A stretch of DNA of 64,000 bases, from the NCBI RefSeq assembly GCF_000466685.1, contig NZ_ANNG01000010.1, positions 62,001-126,000 of the forward strand, read 5' to 3'. Shown here piece by piece: positions 36,123 to 43,617 of the stretch. The notes under the pieces were generated by a model that worked only from the letters and a program-made list of their open reading frames with translations, had not been told where the DNA came from and did not search any database. Positions within the stretch are counted from its first letter, which is position 1. The number at the start of each line of letters is the position of its first letter. Origin of the DNA: Campylobacter concisus UNSWCS (GTDB taxonomy: Bacteria; Campylobacterota; Campylobacteria; Campylobacterales; Campylobacteraceae). A program made the translations under genes and the position numbers.

Positions 36123-37002
36123 ATATAAAAAATATTTTAATATCTATATCGTCCTAGTCGTTTTTGCGCTGCTTGGTAGCCTTTTTTATTTTCTTTATAG
36201 CTCATACATGGCTGAAAAAAAGCAAAACAATATGCGTGTCTTTTTTGACTACCACGTAAAGCAGCTAAACAAAAGCATCGATGATGAGAAATTTTCATCA
36301 ATGGCGATCTCGATCCTGCTTGCTCAAAATGAGTCTATACAGATGTGCCTGCTAGGTCAAAACCGCGACGAATGCGTAAAAAACATTGAAAATTTGACCA
36401 AAACTCTTGGCGCAGCGTCGATGTATAACAACATCAAACTTCATCTTTACGACAAAGATCTAAAAAGCTACGTAAGAAGCTGGGATCTAAATAGATATGG
36501 CGATATGATCGCTAGTGGCAGGTTTTTAGTCCAAGAGTCAAGGCGGCAAGATAGGCCCATGGTTGGCATCGAGGCGTGGTATGCGGGGGTGCATATAAGG
36601 GCTGTTTCAAATGTGATGCATGAGGGTAAAAACATCGGTAGCATCGAGGTTTTGCTAAACTACGACTCACTTGGAAATTTTTATAAAACGCAAGGCATAG
36701 ACCTTTTCGTGCTCCTATCAAAAGATAAGATGCCAGCACATAAAAGCGTGCCGAGTGATCAAATTTTAAGCGATTATTACATCGAAAATTTAAGCAGTGC
36801 GAATTTAAATATAGTTGGAATTTTGCGCGATATCGACCTTAAAAAGTATGAATTTTACGTATATAAGACGCACTATTTTTGCGTTGTGCCGCTACTTGAT
36901 GCTAGCAACACTCAGATAGGCTACTACGTCCTTCATGTAAATACTGACGAAAAAGAGCGAAACATCTCGCAAAACTATCTTGAATCAGAAGAGCTTTTTT
37001 AA
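36115..37002 (+). CDS. Membrane-anchored Cache-type sensor protein without output domain
   Basis: The 295-residue protein has one N-terminal membrane segment (about 9-31) followed by an extracytoplasmic domain that resembles double-Cache ligand-binding domains of chemoreceptors ('YNNIKLHLYDKDLKSYVRS', 'GIEAWYAGVHIRAVSNV', 'GSIEVLLNYDSL'). There is no second membrane segment, HAMP or methyl-accepting signalling domain, and the frame ends cleanly. It could be a receptor whose output part was lost, or a stand-alone binding partner. It begins within the HIT gene end. Confidence 0.65.
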   Translation: MSKYKKYFNIYIVLVVFALLGSLFYFLYSSYMAEKKQNNMRVFFDYHVKQLNKSIDDEKFSSMAISILLAQNESIQMCLLGQNRDECVKNIENLTKTLGAASMYNNIKLHLYDKDLKSYVRSWDLNRYGDMIASGRFLVQESRRQDRPMVGIEAWYAGVHIRAVSNVMHEGKNIGSIEVLLNYDSLGNFYKTQGIDLFVLLSKDKMPAHKSVPSDQILSDYYIENLSSANLNIVGILRDIDLKKYEFYVYKTHYFCVVPLLDASNTQIGYYVLHVNTDEKERNISQNYLESEELF

Positions 37003-37094
37003 AATAAAAAAGTATGCTCTAGCGCTTTGGTGTTGCTAGAACTGGGTTTTGCTTAGTGTTTTTTGCAGAGTTTTTATAAATTTGGGATGTAAAT

Positions 37095-37910
37095 TTAACC
37101 TTTATACGAAAACTCTTCGCTTGGGAAAATTTTGTTTTTTACTTCGTTGGCGTAGCTTTGCACGCCTTTTCGCACAAGAGTGGCTCCGTCAAGATAGCGC
37201 TTGACAAATTTTGGCTTAAAGTCCTCGAAAAATCCCAGCATATCAGACCAGACAAGCACCTGACCATCGACGTCTGCTCCAGAGCCTATGCCGATAACTG
37301 GCACACGAACCTGCCTTGTTATCTCGCTTGCCACGTTGCTAAGCGTGCCCTCAAGAAGTATGCCAAACGCACCAGCTTGCTCAAACGCCAAAGCCTCTTC
37401 AACTAGCCTTTTTGCCTCAAGCTCGCTTCTGCCTTTTATCTTATAACCGCCCTCAAATTTAAAAAACTGCGGCTTTAGTCCGATGTGAGCCATCACGTTT
37501 ATGCCCTCTTCGCAGAGGCGTTTTACTAAATTTACCTGATGCATGCCAACTTCAAGTTTCACCGCATCGGCATTTGTCTGCTTGAAAAATTTCATCGCAT
37601 TTTTGATCGCTTGTTTTTCGTTTGTGTAGCTGCCAAATGGCATATCAGCTAGGATAAAACTCTTTTTAGCCCCGGCGCAAACGGCCTTTGTGTGATAAAG
37701 CATGGTGCTCATATCAGCACTTAGTGTGCTCTCTTTCATATTAAAGCTCATGTTTAGGCTATCGCCAACAAGGATCACATCAGCATAATCATCAAAAATC
37801 TTCGCAAATAGCGCATCGTAGGCGGTTATCATCACGATAGGCTCGATGCCTTTTTTGTTTTTTATATCATTTATAGTGAGTTTTTTCTTTGCGATTTTTT
37901 CATCTCTCAT
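37095..37910 (-). CDS. panB: 3-methyl-2-oxobutanoate hydroxymethyltransferase
   Basis: PanB makes ketopantoate for pantothenate and coenzyme A. The ATG at 37910 gives 271 residues beginning MRDEKIAKKKLTIND, the normal length; the frame stays open 27 codons further but has no family match there. Motifs include 'ITAYDALFAKIF', 'VGDSLNMSF', 'DMPFGSY', 'KLEVG', 'HIGLKPQ' and 'GIGSGADVDGQVLVWSDMLG'. It diverges from the Hpt-like gene with an 85-base shared promoter gap. panC and panD are not in the window. Confidence 0.94.
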   Translation of the reverse strand: MRDEKIAKKKLTINDIKNKKGIEPIVMITAYDALFAKIFDDYADVILVGDSLNMSFNMKESTLSADMSTMLYHTKAVCAGAKKSFILADMPFGSYTNEKQAIKNAMKFFKQTNADAVKLEVGMHQVNLVKRLCEEGINVMAHIGLKPQFFKFEGGYKIKGRSELEAKRLVEEALAFEQAGAFGILLEGTLSNVASEITRQVRVPVIGIGSGADVDGQVLVWSDMLGFFEDFKPKFVKRYLDGATLVRKGVQSYANEVKNKIFPSEEFSYKG

Positions 37911-37995
37911 GGCTAAGTCCGGTAAAATTTGTGATAATGCTAACAATTTTATCAAAATTTTGCTACAATTACGCCAATTTCTTAAGGACATGAAA

Positions 37996-38400
37996 ATGGG
38001 TATATTAAAAAGGCTTGAAGTCGATTATTCTTACGATATAGTTGAGGAGTTTCTCTCCCACTACACTTTGATGTGCGATTTACTAGAGCCTTTGATAATA
38101 AATTTAGGAAGAGCTGATAAGTATAAGGAGAGCATTTTAGAGCTTTCTAGGATCTTTCACAATATCAAATCAGCAGCAGGTTTTATGCATCTTGACCCGA
38201 TCTTGAAACTAACGACTTTAGCTGAAGAGGTCACTCAAGAGGCTAGAAGCTTAAAAGGTCCAGCAAATGATAAATTTATAGATTGGTTGCTGCTTATTAG
38301 CGATCAGTTTCATAAATACAAAGGCGACGTCGAGAAAGACCTAGAGTATTTTAGCGTCCTTGAGCCTAAGATCATTGACGTACCTGCAAAGCTTGACTAA
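37996..38400 (+). CDS. Hpt-like histidine phosphotransfer domain protein
   Basis: The start at 37996 is favoured by AAGGAC seven bases upstream; an ATG at 37990 is too close to that site. The 134-residue helical protein carries 'IFHNIKSAAGFMHL', which matches the Hpt motif HxxKxxAG with the phospho-acceptor His, so it may relay phosphate in a two-component system. There is no kinase domain. It is the last host gene before tmRNA and the prophage. Confidence 0.7.
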   Translation: MGILKRLEVDYSYDIVEEFLSHYTLMCDLLEPLIINLGRADKYKESILELSRIFHNIKSAAGFMHLDPILKLTTLAEEVTQEARSLKGPANDKFIDWLLLISDQFHKYKGDVEKDLEYFSVLEPKIIDVPAKLD

Positions 38401-38430
38401 ACAATCCAACTAAACCATTTCATTTTTTAT

Positions 38431-38789
38431 GGGAGCGACTTGGCTTCGACAGGAGCAGAGTGTGTACGGTGGCACGTCGCTTTGAGCAAAGCGTAAAAAG
38501 CTCAAATTAAATTTAAACGCAAACAACGTTAATTTCGCTCCTGCTTACGCTAAAGCTGCGTAAGTTCAGTTGAGCCTCGCTTTGTCTCATTCTAGCTAGG
38601 ATGTAAGCGAGTAATTTAGCTAGAGTAGGCCAGCAAAGTGACTGCTTGCTAGCTGAAATTCTAGTCTTAGTCTAAATTTTGGTTTTGGAAAGTGAGCCTT
38701 TTTAGATGAAATTTTCACTTTTGCTAAGCGTGTAGAGGCTGTACGGATTTTGCTTTTGGACAGGGGTTCGATCCCCCTCGCTTCCACCA
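38431..38789 (+). ncRNA. ssrA: Transfer-messenger RNA (tmRNA)
   Basis: The 5' end GGGAGCGAC and the 3' end TCGCTTCC plus ACCA form the tRNA-like acceptor, with the T-arm GGTTCGATCCCC at about 38765-38776. The tag frame starts with the resume codon GCA at 38519 and encodes ANNVNFAPAYAKAA, ending in TAA at 38561-38563, close to the Campylobacter tag. The RNA frees stalled ribosomes and tags the stalled proteins for decay. CCA is encoded. The gene is intact although the prophage joins its 3' end. Confidence 0.95.
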
Positions 38790-38800
38790 TCTTATACTTT
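38760..38800 (+). other. Probable attL of the prophage at the ssrA 3' end
   Basis: A tyrosine integrase gene begins 235 bases after the end of tmRNA, and all genes from there on are phage-like. The T-arm and acceptor end of tmRNA is a classic target for such integrases, which regenerate the gene on insertion. The matching copy (attR) should repeat part of this segment beyond base 64000, so the exact core cannot be fixed here. Confidence 0.65.
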
Positions 38801-38921
38801 TTAATTCATTTCAATCCTTTTAAAAACCTTTCAAGAAATACGATAAGAACAATCTTTGATATATATTATTTATTTAAATTGTTTTCAATATTTTTAAATC
38901 TTTTTAATTGCCTTTAAGGAC

Positions 38922-38977
38922 TTTTTACGGATAATTTAGAAGATAAAACGTTGTCCGTAAAAAAATGTCCGTAAAAA
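38922..38977. repeat. Three copies of TCCGTAAAAA upstream of the integrase
   Basis: One inverted copy (TTTTTACGGA, 38922-38931) and two direct copies (38954-38963 and 38968-38977, 14 bases apart) lie between attL and the integrase gene. Such clustered short repeats next to an att site are typical of arm-type sites bound by the N-terminal domain of P4-like integrases, or of an integrase/excisionase operator. Confidence 0.5.
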
Positions 38978-39023
38978 ATCGCCGCTTGATTTTTAGGGGC
39001 TTGCGGACACTTAAAGGACAAAA

Positions 39024-40223
39024 ATGCCAAAGATCAACCCTCCCTTAACGGATACAGCCATAAGAGCCTTAAAACCAAAAGATAAAGTTTATAAAAAGTC
39101 CGACGGACAAAATTTATTTATATTTGTCGAGCCAAGTGGTCGTAAATTTTTTGCATTTGAGTATAAAAGCCCGCTTACATTAAAAATGCGTCGCATGGCA
39201 TTAGGAAGATACCCAGACCTTAGCCTCTCAGCCGCTAGAGAAAAGCGCAGAGAGTTGGCAGCTCAGATATTAGAGGGTGTCGATCCGCTCATAAGCAAGA
39301 GAAGCGAAAAAACGACACTAAACGATATCGCTGCAAAATGGCTAGATATAAAATCCGCAAACATAACTCCAAACTACTTAAAAAAACAAAATTTGATTTT
39401 TAACAAGCACATTGCGCCATATTTAGGCGATCGGCCATTGGATAATATAAAAGCAGTAGAAATAATAGATGTATTAAAGATCATAGAAAAAGCTGGAAAT
39501 TTAGAAACCATCAAGCGTGTATTTATCTTGCTAAATCAAATTTTTAGATACGCAGTCACCTATGAGATAATCGCTCACAATGTCGTAGCCGATATAAATT
39601 TCAAATACGCCTTTAAAACCGCAAAGCCTAAAAATTTCCCTACTATCACAGATGAAAACGAGATACGCACGTTACTTGCGTCAGTAGATGGGTATAATGG
39701 CGACATAAAAACAAAAGTCGCATTAAAGCTTGCGATCTACACCGCCATGAGACCTTTTAACGTTAGAGCCGCCCAGTGGGATGAGTTTGATCTATCCGTT
39801 AAAATTTGGACGATTAAAGCGAACAAGATGAAAATGAAAGAGGCCTTTAGACTGCCTTTAGCTGATCAAGTAGTAAATTTATTAAAAGACTATGCCAAAA
39901 TTTGCGGAAGCACTGAAGGCTATCTTTTCCCTAGCGCACTATCTAAAAGCCGTCCAATGAGCGAAAACACCTTAAACACAGCACTAAGGCGCATGGGATA
40001 CGGCAAAGATGAGATCGTTTCTCACGGCTTTCGTGCGATGTTTTCTACTATGGCCAATGAAAAAAGAAATGAGCACGGTTGCCATGCCGACATTATCGAA
40101 CGATGCCTTGCACACAAGGACAAGGATAAAGTAAGAGAAGCTTACAATAGAGCTCAAAATTTAGCAGATATGAGGATGCTGATGCAGTGGTGGGCGGATT
40201 ATTTAGATGAGTTAGTAAAATAA
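39024..40223 (+). CDS. int: Tyrosine integrase, P4 type
   Basis: The 399-residue recombinase has the DUF4102 arm-binding domain (residues about 1-90: 'LTDTAIRALKP', 'MALGRYPDLSLSAAREKRRE'), a core-binding SAM-like domain (about 100-190) and the catalytic domain. Catalytic residues are visible as Arg near 243 ('TAMRPFNVRAAQWDEFD'), His-x-x-Arg near 333 ('SHGFRAMFS') and Tyr near 373 ('REAYNRA'). It would insert the phage into ssrA, next to which it lies. It is transcribed inward, with a strong bidirectional terminator behind it. Confidence 0.93.
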   Translation: MPKINPPLTDTAIRALKPKDKVYKKSDGQNLFIFVEPSGRKFFAFEYKSPLTLKMRRMALGRYPDLSLSAAREKRRELAAQILEGVDPLISKRSEKTTLNDIAAKWLDIKSANITPNYLKKQNLIFNKHIAPYLGDRPLDNIKAVEIIDVLKIIEKAGNLETIKRVFILLNQIFRYAVTYEIIAHNVVADINFKYAFKTAKPKNFPTITDENEIRTLLASVDGYNGDIKTKVALKLAIYTAMRPFNVRAAQWDEFDLSVKIWTIKANKMKMKEAFRLPLADQVVNLLKDYAKICGSTEGYLFPSALSKSRPMSENTLNTALRRMGYGKDEIVSHGFRAMFSTMANEKRNEHGCHADIIERCLAHKDKDKVREAYNRAQNLADMRMLMQWWADYLDELVK

Positions 40224-40350
40224 TGCGTAAGATATTATGTATTATTTTGCATAGGATAAAATTTAGAAAAACTTTTTTGCAAGGTTTGTGATGCCTTATG
40301 ATTTTCAAATTCGCTAAAATGCTTTTCTGATTAAATCTAAATCGTTATCC

Positions 40351-40386
40351 ATCTAAACTCTCCGCTTTTTTGCGGATAGTTTAGAT
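40351..40386. terminator. Strong bidirectional terminator between int and the lysogeny operon
   Basis: ATCTAAACT and TCCGC (40351-40365) pair with GCGGA and AGTTTAGAT (40372-40386), interrupted by one C/T mismatch, around a loop of six T. The convergent genes on both sides fit a shared terminator. Confidence 0.8.
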
Positions 40387-40416
40387 TATGAGTTTCCTAA
40401 AAAATGTATAAAGTTA

Positions 40417-41589
40417 TTAATTTTTTGCGATATTTAGAGAATTACCTATTTTGTCATAAAGTTTCCTCAGACTTTCAGATGGAAGTAAATCTATAATTTT
40501 TTCTAAAAATGTTAAACTTGGAATTTGCCCACTAGAATTTATTCTATCACTGGGATTAACACCGATAGCATCAGTAGCTATTTCTAAAAGCTTATCTCTC
40601 AATTCTATATTTCCAGATTCCAATATAAGACGCTCAAAGCCAATATAAGATGACGCTAAGGCTTCTTTGTGCCTATATTCATCGGCTGTTTTCTTGTATT
40701 CAGAAATCTGTTGTGTTGAGTAATAAATAAAAAATCCACTAAATACCCACAATGGTAAACTTTTAAAAAAATCAACAAAACCAAAAGTGTTTAAATATAT
40801 AGCTAAAATAAAATAAAACAAGAAAGCAACAGCAAATGTTACTATAGCCCAATTAAAAATACGATTCCACTTTTCTACTTTCTTTTCCGTTATTCTTCTT
40901 TGTCTCATATATGCCCTAGCTAACCCAGCGGAAGTTGCGCCAGGAAGCAATGAATTTATCTTATTCTTTAAATTTTTAAAGTCATTTTCCCCATGTTCAA
41001 TCATATTATTTACATATTCTTTTTTTTCATCCAAAAAGTCTACCCATGACTTTTTATTGTTTTTTGGATCATTATCATCCGTAATCCCATTAAACACCTC
41101 GTCATAAAAATCTTTTAGCTCATTTATTTTATATTCCGATTCTTCTATTTCGCTACAAGCAGACTCGAGTTTAGAAACAATACCTTGTGTCTGGTTACCT
41201 TCGCTGTCTTTTTGTCCATAAAAATTTATATATGTTTTTCTTATTTTTACAGCATCATTATTGGCTTGCCTTAAATTATTTAAAATACTACTCGAGTCTT
41301 TTAGTGCTATGCTCCTATCGTCTATATCGTAAATTTCGCTATAAGCATTATTTATTTTTTCTTGGGAGTCTTTTACGTCATCCAAAATTTCGTCTATTTC
41401 TTCTTTTTTTGTAGCAAAATCACCATAGTTAGTATAAAAATTCTCAATATTAGAGACTGCTGTAGCAAAAGAGTTATTTTCTATCATATCCAACAATCCA
41501 GACAGTGCGGATATTTTTGTTTCATCTTTAAAAACAGAAATAAGTCTTTTTTGAACAACATCTATATTAGATTGTTTTTCATTGCCCAT
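40417..41589 (-). CDS. Coiled-coil protein with two membrane segments, last gene of the lysogeny operon
   Basis: The 390-residue protein has a long charged helical N-terminal half (about 1-230) with heptad-like stretches. A conserved-looking segment 'SLLPGATSAGLARAYMRQ' follows at about 216-233. A hairpin of two membrane segments comes next ('FNWAIVTFAVAFLFYFILAIY' in pieces FNWAIVTFAVAFL and FYFILAIYLN; then 'LPLWVFSGFFIYYS'), and a helical C-terminal domain of about 100 residues ends it. I do not recognise a named family. Its place at the end of the repressor operon means it should be expressed in the lysogen, which fits superinfection exclusion or phage defence. It lies 100 bases after the previous gene. 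Confidence 0.75.
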   Translation of the reverse strand: MGNEKQSNIDVVQKRLISVFKDETKISALSGLLDMIENNSFATAVSNIENFYTNYGDFATKKEEIDEILDDVKDSQEKINNAYSEIYDIDDRSIALKDSSSILNNLRQANNDAVKIRKTYINFYGQKDSEGNQTQGIVSKLESACSEIEESEYKINELKDFYDEVFNGITDDNDPKNNKKSWVDFLDEKKEYVNNMIEHGENDFKNLKNKINSLLPGATSAGLARAYMRQRRITEKKVEKWNRIFNWAIVTFAVAFLFYFILAIYLNTFGFVDFFKSLPLWVFSGFFIYYSTQQISEYKKTADEYRHKEALASSYIGFERLILESGNIELRDKLLEIATDAIGVNPSDRINSSGQIPSLTFLEKIIDLLPSESLRKLYDKIGNSLNIAKN

Positions 41590-41689
41590 ATCCTCTCCTT
41601 TTTATATGTTTGTAATTCGCCATAATTTATTTCTATTCTCTAAACTTGCTTGCCTAGTTCCAATATGTATTCTAATTAAAATTTGAAAT

Positions 41690-42328
41690 TTATATTTTTT
41701 CATTTTTTGTAAAATCATCAGGAATTTTATTTTGAATGCTGCTTTCTGATATATTCCCAGTATCTACTAAAGTATTGATTTCTGCATTAAGAACACGAGA
41801 GTTCTCTATTGCAACATCATTTTCATTGTCAATAGATATAGTTTTTGCATTTATGTTATTTGTAATTTTATGTTGCATCCATTGTTCTTTAGTAAAATTT
41901 ATCAATTTTTGCAATGATAGAAAAACTATAGAGGTAAAATTTATTGATATAAAACCTACTGTAAAATTCATCAAAAACTCATAAAAAGATTCTTTCCCGT
42001 CGCCACCAATAGCTAGTATAATAGATAAAATGATAGTTATGCAGCTACTTCGTATTAAGTCACGAGGTCTATAGTCTATATATGCTGCAAATAAATAAAA
42101 TAAATAATATCCCACATAATACTCATATTCTTTGCCAAAAATAATACGGCAAAGAATGGCTTCAATTAGCAAATAAAGTATAATATAGGATATGGTGGCT
42201 AATATTGTTTTTATTGTCTCTCTTGGTTTATAACCAATAAAAATTAAAACTAGATATATTAAAATAAATAGTAACACAGAAAAAGCAAGTAAAATAAAAC
42301 CGAAATTTTGTAAAACCACTTCTTTCAT
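41690..42328 (-). CDS. Polytopic membrane protein of the lysogeny operon
   Basis: A 212-residue protein with about five hydrophobic segments in residues 8-140 ('FGFILLAFSVLLFILIYLVL', 'ILATISYIILYLLIEAILC', 'YVGYYLFYLFAAYI', 'SSCITIILSIILAIGG', 'FTVGFISINFTSIVFLSLQ'). A polar, Asn-rich cytoplasmic-looking tail of about 70 residues follows ('NNINAKTISIDNENDVAIEN'). The tail repeats short Asn/Ile patterns but lacks the 14-residue motif of its neighbours. It starts five bases after the 112-residue gene. AT-rich composition fits a moron acquired by the phage. Function unknown. Confidence 0.7.
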   Translation of the reverse strand: MKEVVLQNFGFILLAFSVLLFILIYLVLIFIGYKPRETIKTILATISYIILYLLIEAILCRIIFGKEYEYYVGYYLFYLFAAYIDYRPRDLIRSSCITIILSIILAIGGDGKESFYEFLMNFTVGFISINFTSIVFLSLQKLINFTKEQWMQHKITNNINAKTISIDNENDVAIENSRVLNAEINTLVDTGNISESSIQNKIPDDFTKNEKI

Positions 42329-42333
42329 TATCT

Positions 42334-42672
42334 CTATATCTTGTAATTATTCTGCGTATTATCGTTGCCGATTTGGTTGTTTCCACCAGTTATTATGATC
42401 GTGCGTCCATCTTCATCATAAATTTTATGCTGTTCATCTTTTTTTGATCTATTCAGTCTGCGTCTTCTTCTGCTCATATATATTGAAAACAAAAAAGTCA
42501 CTATCATAAAAAGTATCATAGCCCCGAAAAGGCGATAATATAAGATCTGTGGATTTGGATGATAGAGTATATACAAAAAGAGATTATTCATCGCATCACG
42601 AGCTAAAATAGCACAATGACCGATCCCGGCAAATATCGCTTCACAAAGCATTTTTAAAAATTCATCTATCAC
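42334..42672 (-). CDS. Single-pass membrane protein ending in the GGNNQIGNxN motif
   Basis: The 112-residue protein has a membrane segment at about 46-66 ('YYRLFGAMILFMIVTFLFSI') followed by SRRRRRLNR, so by the positive-inside rule the C-terminal tail is cytoplasmic. The tail ends 'IIITGGNNQIGNDNTQNNYK', carrying the motif shared with the repressor and the 125-residue protein (G96 to N109). The first 25 residues are also hydrophobic. It starts with ATGA overlap on the upstream gene. Together these suggest a membrane receiver or effector recruited through the motif; this is inference. Confidence 0.75.
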   Translation of the reverse strand: MIDEFLKMLCEAIFAGIGHCAILARDAMNNLFLYILYHPNPQILYYRLFGAMILFMIVTFLFSIYMSRRRRRLNRSKKDEQHKIYDEDGRTIIITGGNNQIGNDNTQNNYKI

Positions 42673-43046
42673 GCTTTACTTCCATTATTATTTTGAGTAT
42701 TTCCGTTGCCTATTTGATTGTTTCCACCGTGGATTTGTATGTTATATATTTTTGTATCGCCCCTCTTTTTTCTGCCAATTCCTTGAGAAAATTTTACCCA
42801 CAGCCATACAGGATCATCTTTATCTTTAATAACAAAATCAGCATCTAAAATTTCATGATATTCTATATCCAAAAATTCTAGAAATTCTTGAGCAGCCAAC
42901 ATTTTGTCATCTCCATACCCTGCATTACTCTTAGCATCTTCTCTAAAAAGCATCAGCTCCTTTACCTCAAAGACACTTATTTCATTTTCGTTATCATTTA
43001 CACTAAGACCGATGTTTTTTGTCCAGTATTTATCCTGCTCAAGCAT
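42669..43046 (-). CDS. Soluble lysogeny-operon protein with C-terminal GGNNQIGNxN motif
   Basis: The 125-residue protein begins two bases after the repressor stop. Residues 1-90 are acidic and mixed helical/strand, with no family recognised ('FVIKDKDDPVWLWVKFSQGI'). A basic linker RKKRGDTK precedes the C-terminal motif 'IQIHGGNNQIGNGNTQNNNG' (G107 to N120). Note the IQI strand just before the motif. Its place between the repressor and the membrane protein, and possession of the same motif, suggest an adaptor. Confidence 0.72.
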   Translation of the reverse strand: MLEQDKYWTKNIGLSVNDNENEISVFEVKELMLFREDAKSNAGYGDDKMLAAQEFLEFLDIEYHEILDADFVIKDKDDPVWLWVKFSQGIGRKKRGDTKIYNIQIHGGNNQIGNGNTQNNNGSKA

Positions 43047-43048
43047 TT

Positions 43049-43435
43049 TTACTCTCCTTTAGTAAATTTCTCTTTTTCTTCCTCTAGACGCTCGATAAAT
43101 TTTCTAAGCATAGCGTTACTGCCGTATTCATCAAAGAGCCTTACAAACTCGCTCCATATCTCGCCTCTCTCTTTTTCATTTGAACCATTGTTTTGTATAT
43201 TTGAGTTGCCGATTTGATTATTGCCACCTGATATATTTATTCCGCTCTCTAGATATTCAGGCGTTACGTTTAGCTTTGTGGCGATTTCCAAAAGCCTCCC
43301 TCTCGGGATTTTTTTTCTATTTTTCCAATTATCGAGTGTTCCATATTGAATTTCTAAAATTTCACACATCTGCTTATCTGTTTTTACTCCGAGCACAGCG
43401 CGCATTCTCGCCAAAATAGCTTCTAAATTTTCCAT
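43049..43435 (-). CDS. CI-like phage repressor with an embedded GGNNQIGNxN motif
   Basis: The 128-residue protein has an N-terminal helix-turn-helix (about 17-62: 'KTDKQMCEILEIQYGTLDNW', 'IPRGRLLEIATKLNVTPEYL') like repressors that recognise operators in phage immunity regions. The motif 'ISGGNNQIGNSNIQNN' (G70 to N83) follows at once. A C-terminal helical segment (about 88-128) could dimerise it. There is no LexA-like peptidase domain, so induction cannot be by RecA self-cleavage. AAAAGGATG before the ATG is a good ribosome site. It is divergent from the Cro-like gene. Confidence 0.85.
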   Translation of the reverse strand: MENLEAILARMRAVLGVKTDKQMCEILEIQYGTLDNWKNRKKIPRGRLLEIATKLNVTPEYLESGINISGGNNQIGNSNIQNNGSNEKERGEIWSEFVRLFDEYGSNAMLRKFIERLEEEKEKFTKGE

Positions 43436-43474
43436 TTTTTCATCCTTTTAAGATAAAATTTGATATTATTACTC

Positions 43475-43503
43475 TTGACTTTACTATTATTTGATAGTAT
43501 AAT
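43475..43503 (+). promoter_or_regulatory. Early promoter with embedded operator (PR-like)
   Basis: TTGACT (43475-43480) and TATAAT (43498-43503) are separated by exactly 17 bases. The inverted repeat TACTAT-N6-ATAGTA (43482-43499) fills the spacer and touches the -10, as expected of an operator that blocks the lytic promoter when repressor binds. Confidence 0.72.
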
Positions 43504-43519
43504 TCACTCATTAAAAATA

Positions 43520-43571
43520 AAAACTTTTGATTTAGAGGCTTTAAAAACAAGCCTAAAAATTAAAACTTTTG
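43520..43571 (+). repeat. Direct repeat AAAACTTTTG in the early leader
   Basis: Two identical, nearly self-complementary 10-mers lie at 43520-43529 and 43562-43571, 42 bases apart (four helical turns), between the early promoter and the Cro-like gene. They could be a second operator pair. A small hairpin AGCCA-TTTT-TGGCT (43589-43602) stands before the ribosome site. Confidence 0.45.
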
Positions 43572-43617
43572 TTTTAACCCTAGATTATAGCCATTTTTGG
43601 CTAAAAAAGGACTATTC

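Noticed and set aside
37018-37040. Terminator TCTAGC/GCTAGA after the Cache protein gene
   Set aside because: Only six base pairs with an 11-base loop and no following T-run; too weak to list.
38919-38980. CRISPR array from the TCCGTAAAAA repeats
   Set aside because: Repeats are only 10 bases, mixed in orientation and without spacer-sized gaps; no cas genes are present in the window.
43597-43617. Earlier start of the Cro-like gene
   Set aside because: The seven extra codons overlap the ribosome site and a small hairpin; ATG 43618 has proper spacing.
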